The notes under the pieces: model-generated
The model's input: the letters and a program-made list of their open reading frames with translations, nothing else
Told to the model about the DNA's origin: nothing
The model's database searches: none
Assembly (NCBI GenBank): GCA_963820545.1
Contig: CAWGAJ010000001.1
Location: 186,001 to 250,000, forward strand
Length of the DNA stretch: 64,000 nt
From: CAWGAJ01 sp963820545
GTDB lineage: Bacteria > Planctomycetota > Planctomycetia > Pirellulales > Thermoguttaceae
Direction: 5' to 3'
Position numbers and translations under genes: made by a program
Shown: positions 45,940 to 53,335 of the stretch, piece after piece
Numbering within the stretch: the stretch's first letter is position 1
How the letters are laid out: each line of letters begins with the position of its first letter

Positions 45940-46661
45940 TCAGGCATCTAGCGATTCGGCGAGCGCGCTGAGCAGCCGGCCTCCGTCCCCCTGCCAAGCG
46001 CTACCGTGCATGCAAGCGAGTGTCGTCGGCTTGACTGCCGCCAGGCGAGCCATGAGCGAACGGACATTCTTCGCGTGCGAATAGTAGTCCATCCGCTTTC
46101 GGCAGGCCTCGCTCGGCTCAAGGATGTCCGAAGAAGTAAGCGGGGGAAGATCGGCACCGCCTTGGGTGAACAGGTCGCCGCACAGAAGTGTGCGGTCTGT
46201 TCCTCCATTAGGTATCCACACTCCCATGCATGGGGCAGGTGCGGCGTGTCGAACCAGCCAGCGCGATGCCTGCCGAGTGAGAGCGTTTCGCCGTCGGCGA
46301 GAGCGCGTGCCGGCTTACCGAAGCAGTCACCATTGATCAATGCGTTGACTTGGCCGCACAACGGCGCCGCGTTCACAGCGAGGCTCAGGAACTCGGCCCG
46401 CGAGTCGCACTCGTCAGATTCATAGTGCGAAAAACCGATGAACCGCAGGTCTTTGACGTCTAGAACGCTGGAAATCGCTTCCTGGACCAGCGAGTGCATT
46501 CTCCTTGGCCCTGTGTGAAAGAGCAACGGCTGATCGTCTGTGAGCAAATACTGGTTGAATAAGAAGCCGCCTGGAATGTCGCTGACAGTCGTGCTGATCC
46601 GGTAGATTCCCTCGGCGACCTCATCTACACGAGTCCCGGCCTGTTTGTTGGTCACGCCCAT
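45940..46661 (-). CDS. MBL-fold hydrolase, frameshifted
   Basis: Metallo-beta-lactamase-fold protein of the oxygen-binding or flavodiiron-like subgroup. Seen: GGFLFNQYLLTDDQPLLFHTGP and the metal-site HYESDECDS (H-x-E-x-D), then HAWECGYLMEE, and in another frame CGDLFTQGGADLPPL with ACMHGSAW near the end (last His ligand). The frame changes near 46195. Only the MBL domain, without flavodoxin. Its upstream neighbour is the pectin cluster, but a link in function is not obvious. Start ATG 46661. Confidence 0.75.
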
Positions 46662-47194
46662 GAGATTATCCTTTCAAGATTGATGTGGTTAACGACGTGG
46701 GGAAACAGTGCGCACGCGCACTCTCTCTTCGTCCGCCAAACTGACCCTATAACGTGATTTTCACTTCTGTCAGCATAGGCGGGCACACACCATGCCGCAA
46801 GTGGGGGCTGAGTGTTCCGTTTGGCGCGAACCTCTATGAAGTCAATAACCGTTCGTTTGCCACTACACTTCGGCGGCAGATACAAGTCCATCAACATCTT
46901 TAGCGGACGGGCTCCCATTTGCCATCTTGTGATTCAAAATGCCATCAACCCGTAATAGCGGAGATAGATGAGTCGAGACGTTCCCTTGGGACTGCCGGCT
47001 ATCTCCGGGCCTTAATAAAATAATTCTATTTCTATTAAGAGGTTATGCAGACCATGGCCCTCACCCTGGCCCTCTCCCGGAGGGAGAGGGGACTTTTTAT
47101 CAATAACTCCCGATGGGAGAGGGGACATAATTTTTATTTCTCGCGGGGCGTAGATCCTTCGCTGCGCTCAGGATGACTAATAGAAAAAATTCTC
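46662..47194. other. intergenic region before the phage module
   Basis: More than 500 bases with no convincing gene (a minus-strand frame at 46652-46918 has no features). It contains CTGGCCCTCTCCCGGAGGGAGAGGGG near 47060-47090, a known kind of hairpin, a partial copy CCCGATGGGAGAGGGG, and a single arm of the TTCGCTGCGCTCAGGATGAC repeat at 47155-47176. Confidence 0.5.
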
Positions 47195-47226
47195 TTGAAA
47201 TTGGGCCAGCGCCTATGGTAAGGTTT

Positions 47227-47320
47227 GGACATTAAGCGGGTGTCCGCAGGGCCTGAGTGATCAGGTATCCAAAAGAGCCCGGCGACGGAAGTTTTTTTCC
47301 GTGGCCGGGCTCTTTTTTTT
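47227..47320 (+). ncRNA. candidate structured small RNA with terminator
   Basis: Three consecutive hairpins: GGACA (47227-47231) with TGTCC (47241-47245), CCTGA (47252-47256) with TCAGG (47261-47265) around GTGA, then a long terminator stem. A weak promoter, TTGAAA at 47195-47200 with TAAGGT at 47219-47224 (spacing 18), precedes it. There is no reading frame. It ends 19 bases before the first phage-module gene, so it may instead be a leader with an attenuator. Not a family I recognise. Confidence 0.5.
47273..47320 (+). terminator. strong intrinsic terminator
   Basis: AAGAGCCCGGC (47273-47283) pairs with GCCGGGCTCTT (47304-47314), an inner ACGGAA/TTCCGT pair extends the stem, the loop is GTTTTT, and eight T follow at 47313-47320. 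It is strong, and lies just upstream of the phage genes. Confidence 0.85.
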
Positions 47321-47338
47321 GCGCAAGACAAGACAACC

Positions 47339-47908
47339 ATGATTGCAGCCCATCTGGTGGAACAAATTGAACAATTGCTGGCCGAAGGCAAACTGAGCCA
47401 GCGCAAGATTGCCCGGCTTACCGGCGTGAGCCGGGGCACAATCGGGGCGATTGCCTTAGGAAAACGGCAACAGCGGCCAAGAAGGATATGTCTCTGGGAA
47501 GAAGAACCAGAAGTCCCGGCCAGTCCGCCGCAGCGGTGTCCGGATTGCGGCGGCATGGTGTACATGCCTTGCCGGCTGTGCCGCACGCAAAAGGCCATTG
47601 CCACGATGCCGGCGCTGCGGGCGTCGATGCTTGCTCGCCTGCATCAACAGATTGGGCCTTTGGGGCTCGGTTTGAAGCCGGTTCATCACGAGCGATATGA
47701 AGAAGTGCGTCGCTGGCGGCGCGAGCAATTGTATTTACAGTCAGGTGGGAGTGCCGTTCGGGAGAGCACTGCTGGAGATGGCGGGCACCGACCGAAGGTT
47801 GGTCAAGGCACATGCTCAGCACTGGCTGACAAGCAGCCAGTGGCACCCTATCGACAACAACAAGCAGCTAGCGGCACAGCAAAAGTCCTCCTTATGAATA
47901 TAGGTTGA
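47339..47908 (+). CDS. HTH and zinc-ribbon regulator
   Basis: Helix-turn-helix of the Hin/resolvase type in the N-terminus (KLSQRKIARLTGVSRGTIGAIALGKR, residues 17-42), then a zinc ribbon CPDCGG (62-67) and CRLC (75-78). This combination is common in planctomycetes and I know no function. Beyond residue 130 the frame runs through a REP-like palindrome (47820-47842), so the true C-terminus is uncertain. Starts with ATG 47339 behind the terminator, so it needs its own promoter or readthrough. Confidence 0.7.
   Translation: MIAAHLVEQIEQLLAEGKLSQRKIARLTGVSRGTIGAIALGKRQQRPRRICLWEEEPEVPASPPQRCPDCGGMVYMPCRLCRTQKAIATMPALRASMLARLHQQIGPLGLGLKPVHHERYEEVRRWRREQLYLQSGGSAVRESTAGDGGHRPKVGQGTCSALADKQPVAPYRQQQAASGTAKVLLMNIG
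47820..47842. repeat. REP-like palindrome
   Basis: CACTGGCTG (47820-47828) and CAGCCAGTG (47834-47842) around ACAAG, flanked by GGCACC. It is a sequence variant of the palindromes at 14272-14346, and is read through by the HTH/zinc-ribbon frame. Confidence 0.65.
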
Positions 47909-47912
47909 TAAG

Positions 47913-48524
47913 ATGAGCGAGAAGCGCAGCGGCATGTCAGCGATCAAAATCAAGCAGATTTCGCGGGTGATGGCGCCTTTTGGCGAGGCCCAGCAGAAGA
48001 TTCGCGACGGCGATTTGCTGTTGTTCCGCCGCCGCGGAGCGATAGCCATCGCCGGTCGGGGCGAACATTGCCATGCGGCCAAAGCGGCCTGGTGGGATGG
48101 CGATTTATTTTGCTTGGAAGTGCAATGGTTTTATGGAGGTCGGGCGGTGACGCTTGCCAGTCAGGTAAAGCAGTATCCCGGGCGCATCGACGTCTATCAG
48201 ACCAATCCGCGCAACCGCTGGCAGCATTACGATCGCGCTGGGGCCGTGCGTTTTATGCGCAGGCTGTGCGGATGCAATTACGGTTACATCGGGTTGCTTA
48301 CGGCGGCGTTTTTGCACCTGCCGATAGTGCGGTGGTTCGTTCGACCCGATTTGGACGACAGCGCCGTGGACCGGCGACCGCCGTTTTGCTCTCAGGCCTG
48401 CGCCATGGCCGATCGCCTCGGCGGCGGAGTTGATCCGGTGCCGCACCTGGCCGATCGGCTGACCGAACCGGCCGATTTGGCCCGCTCGCCGTTTTACAAA
48501 TACCGATTCACATTGATACCATGA
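47913..48524 (+). CDS. permuted papain-like amidase (YiiX/NlpC-P60 type)
   Basis: Protein of 203 residues with the layout of permuted NlpC/P60 hydrolases: GDLLLFRRRGAIAIAGRGE, the candidate catalytic histidine in HCHAAKA, and the cysteine in FCSQACAMADRLGG near the end, i.e. His before Cys. Such enzymes cleave peptidoglycan peptides or acyl amides. In this position of the phage module it may be an endolysin or virion hydrolase (inference). Start ATG 47913; Met 8 is also possible. Confidence 0.65.
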   Translation: MSEKRSGMSAIKIKQISRVMAPFGEAQQKIRDGDLLLFRRRGAIAIAGRGEHCHAAKAAWWDGDLFCLEVQWFYGGRAVTLASQVKQYPGRIDVYQTNPRNRWQHYDRAGAVRFMRRLCGCNYGYIGLLTAAFLHLPIVRWFVRPDLDDSAVDRRPPFCSQACAMADRLGGGVDPVPHLADRLTEPADLARSPFYKYRFTLIP

Positions 48525-48530
48525 GTTTAG

Positions 48531-48579
48531 CCCAGGCACTCGTGCCTGGGAAAATTTTCCGGCGGTCGTTGACCGCCGG
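48531..48579. repeat. two hairpins in intergenic gap
   Basis: CCCAGGCAC / GTGCCTGGG (48531-48550) and CCGGCGGTC / GACCGCCGG (48559-48579), tandem, between amidase and protease genes. They resemble host intergenic palindromes. The rest of 48525-48647 has nothing. Confidence 0.65.
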
Positions 48580-48647
48580 CTATAGACATTACTTTTTTTA
48601 GGTTCAATTAACATTTAATAACACATAACATCAAGGAAACCCTAATC

Positions 48648-50234
48648 ATGGCAAAAACGAAGCTTCCGATTTTGATTAACTGGATTATTACCCTGGGGGT
48701 AATTGTATTTTTAGCAAGTTGGGCGGCGTGTGTGTCGCAAGGGGCAATGACCGATTGCATCGACGCCACTTGCCGCATCACTGCCGCGGACGGCGGCGTG
48801 GGCAGCGGCTGCGTATTCGAGATCAGCCAAGGACGCGTGTATGTGATCACTGCCGCACACGTTGTGGGCAGTGATCGCACGGTGCGCTGCGAGTTTTGGC
48901 GAGGGGGACACCAATCGCAGGCGCTAGCGGGGGAGGTTATCTCCCGATCGGAAAGCGCGGATGCGGCCATTATCGCTTTGCCGGAGGCGGCCTTTAGTGG
49001 CCTTCTTCCCGCTGTTATTCCCGTGGCGCCATGTGATTACATTGTGCCGGCCGGGGCCACGCTGAGTTCGGTCGGCTGCGCCAACGGCACCTGGTCTACT
49101 GGTTGGAAAGGTCATGCATTGGGTTACAGTGGCGCGGATTTGCACTTTTTGCCTGTCCCGGCAAATGGCCGGAGCGGTTCGGCCATCTTCGACGCCGAGG
49201 GGAAAATGATTGTGGCCTTGCTGCGGGCGCGAACGGTCAACGATACGGAAGGTATTGCCACGCCGGTGCAGAGTTTGTATGGCGTTTTTGGAAAAGTTGA
49301 GCAGCAGGCGCAATGCCCGGGCGGGACGTGTCCGCAGCAATCAAGTCCGGCTCCGTATCTGCTGCCTTATCGGTATCGGGATCAATTCCGCAATCAGCCC
49401 GCCCCAGGCGGGCCGGCGCAGCCGTTGACGCCTTTGCCGGCCTGGCCAACGCTGCCGGCACCACAGACAATAACCCCGGCGCCGCCAAAGATTGATCTTG
49501 AACCCATCCTCAAGGCGCAGGATGAGACTAATCAGCGATTGTCTACAATTACGGAACTTCTGGCTAATAAATTCAATCCGCCCCAATCTGTAGAATCACA
49601 AAAGCCGGCGACTCCACCTGTGCCGACTCCTGCCCCAGTTGATGATGCAGCGCGCAAGGCCGCCGAGGAAGCCAAGGCGCAGGTAGCAAAAGTCGAGGAG
49701 GAAAACAAAACCATCCTCACGAAGTTTGGGAAGATTGATTCTATTTTTGAAAAATTCGGCGGCGATCCGGAAACATTGATTCAGCGGGCCATGGACCGCG
49801 TCAGTAAAGTGAAGGCGGAACTCGGCCCCAACGCCGAACCCGACGACGTTTTAAAAGGCTATCTCAAGGATCTGGCCAAGGAAAAGATCAAGGAGGGGCT
49901 GGCCGGCGGATTGTCATTTGACAAACTGATCTCGGTGGGCGGTGGCATTCCCGCGGTCTCATTGGCGATCTTTGGTTGCGTGATTGTCTGGAAGTTGGTC
50001 AACAACAAGCCGTTGGCGATTGAAAATCTCGCGCCTAATTCGTTTGCCGGGCGCGGAGCGGCGGAATTGAGAGAACATATTTCGGCCCTGGTGGAGCCGA
50101 TCAAAAATCAGATCGACGCCAAACTCAATCAGATTACCGGTGTGGCCACGGAAGCCAAGGCCGCGGCCGAGGCCGCAAAAGCCGTCAGCCAGGTGGTTTC
50201 CGCACAGACAACGTCGCCCGCGACAACTAAGTAA
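48648..50234 (+). CDS. membrane-anchored trypsin-like protease with coiled-coil tail
   Basis: N-terminal TM helix (8-28), then a trypsin-like domain with H71 (ITAAHVVG), D105 (ADAAIIAL) and S176 (GRSGSAIFD), followed by a Pro/Gln-rich linker (about 230-300), a long coiled coil (about 300-410) and a second hydrophobic segment near 420-440 (LISVGGGIPAVSLAIFGCVIV), ending with another coiled stretch. The catalytic triad is complete. The ends beyond the membrane could reach to a partner. Role unknown; a signal-peptide-anchored protease in a phage module is unusual. It might process virion or host proteins. Confidence 0.75.
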   Translation: MAKTKLPILINWIITLGVIVFLASWAACVSQGAMTDCIDATCRITAADGGVGSGCVFEISQGRVYVITAAHVVGSDRTVRCEFWRGGHQSQALAGEVISRSESADAAIIALPEAAFSGLLPAVIPVAPCDYIVPAGATLSSVGCANGTWSTGWKGHALGYSGADLHFLPVPANGRSGSAIFDAEGKMIVALLRARTVNDTEGIATPVQSLYGVFGKVEQQAQCPGGTCPQQSSPAPYLLPYRYRDQFRNQPAPGGPAQPLTPLPAWPTLPAPQTITPAPPKIDLEPILKAQDETNQRLSTITELLANKFNPPQSVESQKPATPPVPTPAPVDDAARKAAEEAKAQVAKVEEENKTILTKFGKIDSIFEKFGGDPETLIQRAMDRVSKVKAELGPNAEPDDVLKGYLKDLAKEKIKEGLAGGLSFDKLISVGGGIPAVSLAIFGCVIVWKLVNNKPLAIENLAPNSFAGRGAAELREHISALVEPIKNQIDAKLNQITGVATEAKAAAEAAKAVSQVVSAQTTSPATTK

Positions 50235-50279
50235 TGCCAAGAGGGGCAAAATAATTCCACTCATTTTGAAAGATGAATT

Positions 50280-50549
50280 ATGAATGCCCAGGAATGGGAG
50301 ATCATCATTGGCATGATGACAGCGGCGCTATTGGCGACCGGACCATGGATGTTCATGGTCCACGCCAAATTGGCGGTGCTGTCGACGCAAGTCGCGCGGT
50401 TGGAAACCAAGATGGACAGCATGGTCGATGCCGAGCAGAAACGGTTGCCGCAGTGCATCCAACACGAAATATCGTTGAAGGAAATGGAACGTCGCATGGA
50501 GATGTACGGATTGCAGATCGAGAATCTTTCGGAGCAGTTGCAGGATTAG
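50280..50549 (+). CDS. XhlA-like small membrane protein with coiled coil
   Basis: Eighty-nine residues from ATG 50280: one TM helix (about 8-28, IIIGMMTAALLATGPWMFMV), then an amphipathic helix with heptad pattern (LAVLSTQVARLETKMDSMV) and a second helix. The arrangement resembles phage holin-associated XhlA-like proteins. With the amidase and protease it may form a lysis set. Confidence 0.6.
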   Translation: MNAQEWEIIIGMMTAALLATGPWMFMVHAKLAVLSTQVARLETKMDSMVDAEQKRLPQCIQHEISLKEMERRMEMYGLQIENLSEQLQD

Positions 50550-50700
50550 GATTCAGGGTTGGGGGTTCAGGGTTCAGCACTCTCAACTCACCGTTTTGCA
50601 CTAAGCTACAGCCTATAGCCGCTAATGACAAGATCCTTCGCTGTGCTCAGGATGAGGTTAAGGTGCTGGATGACGTTGAGGTGAATAAGGAGGGCGGATA

Positions 50701-51273
50701 ATGCGGATTCGCGACCGGATCAAGGAGTTGCGGCGGGTACGGGCAAGCCAGTTGAGACCGAATCCACGGAATTGGCGGACCCATCCGGCGGCACAGCAAG
50801 ACGCATTGCGAGGAATGCTGGCCGAAGTGGGTTACGCCGACGCGCTTTTGGTTCGAGAACTGCCCGATGGCTCCTTGGAATTGATCGACGGCCATCTTCG
50901 CGCGGAAATCACACCCGACGTGGAAGTGCCGGTGTTGATTCTCGATCTGGACGATGCCGAAGCGGCTAAACTGCTGGCCCTGCATGATCCTTTGGCGGAA
51001 ATGGCGGAAACGAATGAAAAAATGCTGGCCGAGTTGATCGAGCACGTGGAAACCGAAAACGAAGCAATGCAAAATTTGCTCGGCCAGATGCTCGCTGATC
51101 CTGAATTATCGGGGGATGAAGATTCGGCGGATGAGCCCGGCCGAGGCGGGCGAGAAGTGGTCGTGCCCGAGGCGTTTCAGGTAGTGGTCGAGTGCCGTGA
51201 TGAGGCGGAGCAGAAGATGGTTTTCGAACGGCTGAGCAGTGAGGGATACAAGTGTAAATTGCTGACGTTGTAA
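50701..51273 (+). CDS. ParB-like N-terminal domain protein
   Basis: 190 residues with the ParB/sulfiredoxin-like fold: RVRASQLRPNPRNWRTHP, ALLVRELPDGSLELIDGHLRAE (the G-H-x-R nucleotide-binding box), VPVLILDLDDAEAAKLLALHD. Similar ParB proteins occur in phages next to DNA methylases and modification genes. C-terminal half is acidic, with a final small domain (QVVVECRDEAEQKMVFERL). Start ATG 50701, GGAGGGCGGATA just upstream. It precedes the ABC/GNAT gene by about 190 bases of repeats. Confidence 0.75.
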   Translation: MRIRDRIKELRRVRASQLRPNPRNWRTHPAAQQDALRGMLAEVGYADALLVRELPDGSLELIDGHLRAEITPDVEVPVLILDLDDAEAAKLLALHDPLAEMAETNEKMLAELIEHVETENEAMQNLLGQMLADPELSGDEDSADEPGRGGREVVVPEAFQVVVECRDEAEQKMVFERLSSEGYKCKLLTL

Positions 51274-51461
51274 AGAGGATTCAGGGTTCGGGGTTCAGCA
51301 CGGATCTTACTTCTTGACTCTCGATCCCTGATCTACTGAAAACTGTTTAATGATGACCGAAAACCACTATCGACTATTTATTATTCCCGCTCCCCGACCA
51401 TGCCACGCATGGTGCCCGGTCGCGGCTAAACGACTCATCCACAATTTACTGTTTACAACAA

Positions 51462-52411
51462 ATGCCGGTAGTTGAAATTACTGTTGAATGTCCGGTATAC
51501 GATTCATTTCGCGTCCAACAGGTAGCGGGCATGTTCGACGTGCCGCTCAGTGTCAGGGCCGCGGAACGGTTCCGTGTGGGGATACCGGACGAGTTGCTGG
51601 AGATTGAAAGCGGAGGCCGGAGTGCGGAAGAAAGAGAGAACACGGCGGAAGGCAGAGGGCGCAAGGCGGAAGATGAACAATTTCATCCTTCATCCTTCAT
51701 CCCTCATCCTTCTAAAGATTGGCGGATTGGTTTGATCGTCGGTCCCTCGGGAAGCGGAAAAAGCACGCTGGCGAAGAGGCTTTTTGGCAAGCATCTTTAC
51801 CAGCGTAAAGAGTGGCCTGCGGATCGGGCAGTGATCGACGGCCTGGGCGATTTGCCCATCAAGCAGATTACAGGGACGTTCACGATGGTGGGATTTTCCT
51901 CGCCGCCGTCGTGGATTAAGCCCTACCAGGTGTTGAGCAACGGCGAGCAGTTTCGTTGCGACCTTGCCCGGGCAATAAGCCAGGCCGACGCCATCGCCGA
52001 TAAGGCCGACAGCGACGGCACGGTTGGACAAGCCAACCGTGGCACGTATTGCGGCCTTGTGGCGTTCGACGAATTTACCAGCGTGGTGGATCGCAACGTG
52101 GCCCGGGTGATTTCCGCGGCGATTGCCAAGGGAATACATCACGGCCGGATCGGCTGCCGATTCGTCGCGGTGACGTGCCACTACGACGTGACGCAGTGGC
52201 TCCAGCCGGATTGGGTCATTGACATGGCGAGTTCCGCGTTTCAATGGAGGCGTCTTCGGCGACCGCCGATCAACCTTAAAATCGTTTGTTGCCGGCGTAG
52301 TGCGTGGCGGTTGTTTGCGCGCCATCACTATTTGAGCGGCGCATTGAGCAGCTTTGCGAAGTGTTATCTGGCTTTGTGGGAAGGCGTGCCGGTGGCGTTT
52401 TGCGCGACGGC
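51462..52411 (+). CDS. ABC-type ATPase / GNAT fusion, ATPase part
   Basis: Soluble ABC-type ATPase without membrane segments. Seen: Walker A GPSGSGKST at residues 94-102, an ABC signature-like LSNGEQFRCDLARA (158-171), Walker B LVAFDEFTSVVD (199-210), and H-switch-like VTCHYDV. It is followed by the start of a GNAT domain (LFARHHYLSGALSSFAKCYLALWEG), which continues in another frame from about 52412. Residues 48-85 are encoded by a low-complexity insert. Start ATG 51462. ATP-powered acyltransferase; target unknown. It may modify DNA, as Mom of phage Mu does (inference). Confidence 0.75.
51603..51716 (+). repeat. intergenic-type low-complexity insert within the ABC gene
   Basis: Contains GGAGTGCGGAAGAAAGAGAG-like purine-rich words and CATCCTTCATCCTTCATCCC, the reverse of the GGATGAAGGATGA words found between genes at 16686, 27462, 29607, 54967 and 57953. 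The ORF remains open over it and gains about 37 residues between the N-terminal segment and the Walker A. Confidence 0.65.
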
Positions 52412-52714
52412 GTCGCTGATCGGCGCAAGAACCGACGGCGAATCAGCCGCATTGTCACCTTGCCGGATTATCAAGGAATCGGCATCGGCATGGCCTTGGC
52501 CGAGACGGTGGCTGAAATGAACCGCCAGCAAGGTTATCGACTGAACATAACGGCCAGCCATCCGGCGGTGATCGCGCATTGCCGGCGTTCGCCGCTATGG
52601 CGGGCAGTATGTGTAAAAAAGACGGGCTCGCGGAATGCCGATCGATTTGTGAAAAACTACCGCGGCTCAGCGGGCCGGTCAGTGGTGTCGTTTGAATACA
52701 TTGGCGCGCAATAA
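52412..52714 (+). CDS. ABC-ATPase / GNAT fusion, acetyltransferase part after frameshift
   Basis: GNAT acyl-CoA-binding core with RISRIVTLPDYQGIGIGMAL (the Q/R-x-x-G-x-G/A loop is QGIGIG), followed by AETVAEMNRQQGYRLNITAS. The reading continues to FEYIGAQ at 52714. With the upstream LFARHHYLSG segment it makes a complete GNAT of about 150 residues. It has no ribosome-binding site of its own. Confidence 0.7.
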   Translation, partial: VADRRKNRRRISRIVTLPDYQGIGIGMALAETVAEMNRQQGYRLNITASHPAVIAHCRRSPLWRAVCVKKTGSRNADRFVKNYRGSAGRSVVSFEYIGAQ

Positions 52715-52729
52715 GGAAGGAGCAGTATT

Positions 52730-53238
52730 GTGGCGAAACGCGGGAGACCGCCGGTATTGGATGAGATGAAGCAGCGGGAAATCGTGGCGATTCTCTCGAT
52801 GGGATGCAGCCGGCGAACCGCCGCGCATTACGTCGGCTGCGCGCACAGTACGATCCAGTACACGGCCGAACGCAATGATAAGTTCGCCGAAAAACTGGAT
52901 CGCGCAGAGTCAGGCGGTGGTCACGCACATGAAGAACATCAATATGGCCGCCAAAAAGGCGCAATATTGGCGCGGCGGCCTGGGCCCTGGAGCGGCTCGA
53001 TCCCGAGGAATTCGCCTCGCCCCATCCTGATACGATTACCCCTGAGCAGATATCACGGCTGATGGCGTATTTATCGCAAATTGTCGTGGAAGAAGTGCCG
53101 GTCAGCGCGTATCGCAAAAAGATCATGAAGCGCTTGGAAGATATTACCAAGATGGTCAGCGCAGTTGCGCCGGGGAAGCACGTAGGGGACGAGGCAGTAT
53201 TAACGGACAAAAGTGAAACAATAAAAGAGAACATGTGA
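52730..53238 (+). CDS. small terminase-like helix-turn-helix protein, frameshifted
   Basis: Starts GTG or nearby (MAKRGRPPVLDEMKQREIV at 52730). The first 50 residues form a helix-turn-helix (VAILSMGCSRRTAAHYVGCAHSTIQYTA). The frame changes near 52915 and 52975 so that MKNINMAAKKAQYW and then AWALERLDPEEFA are in phase, ending at 53238. A DNA-binding protein directly before the large terminase is the expected place of the small terminase subunit (inference by position). Confidence 0.6.
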
Positions 53239-53335
53239 TATACCATCGATGTTTACCCCCGGCACTTGCGCCGGGAGAATTATTCCGTAACTCGCGGCAC
53301 CATTGCCGCGGCTAAACTTTAATTCTGCGATTGCC

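Noticed and set aside
46652..46918. 88-codon minus-strand frame upstream of the MBL gene
   Set aside because: No family or start signal; the composition is like a non-coding stretch.
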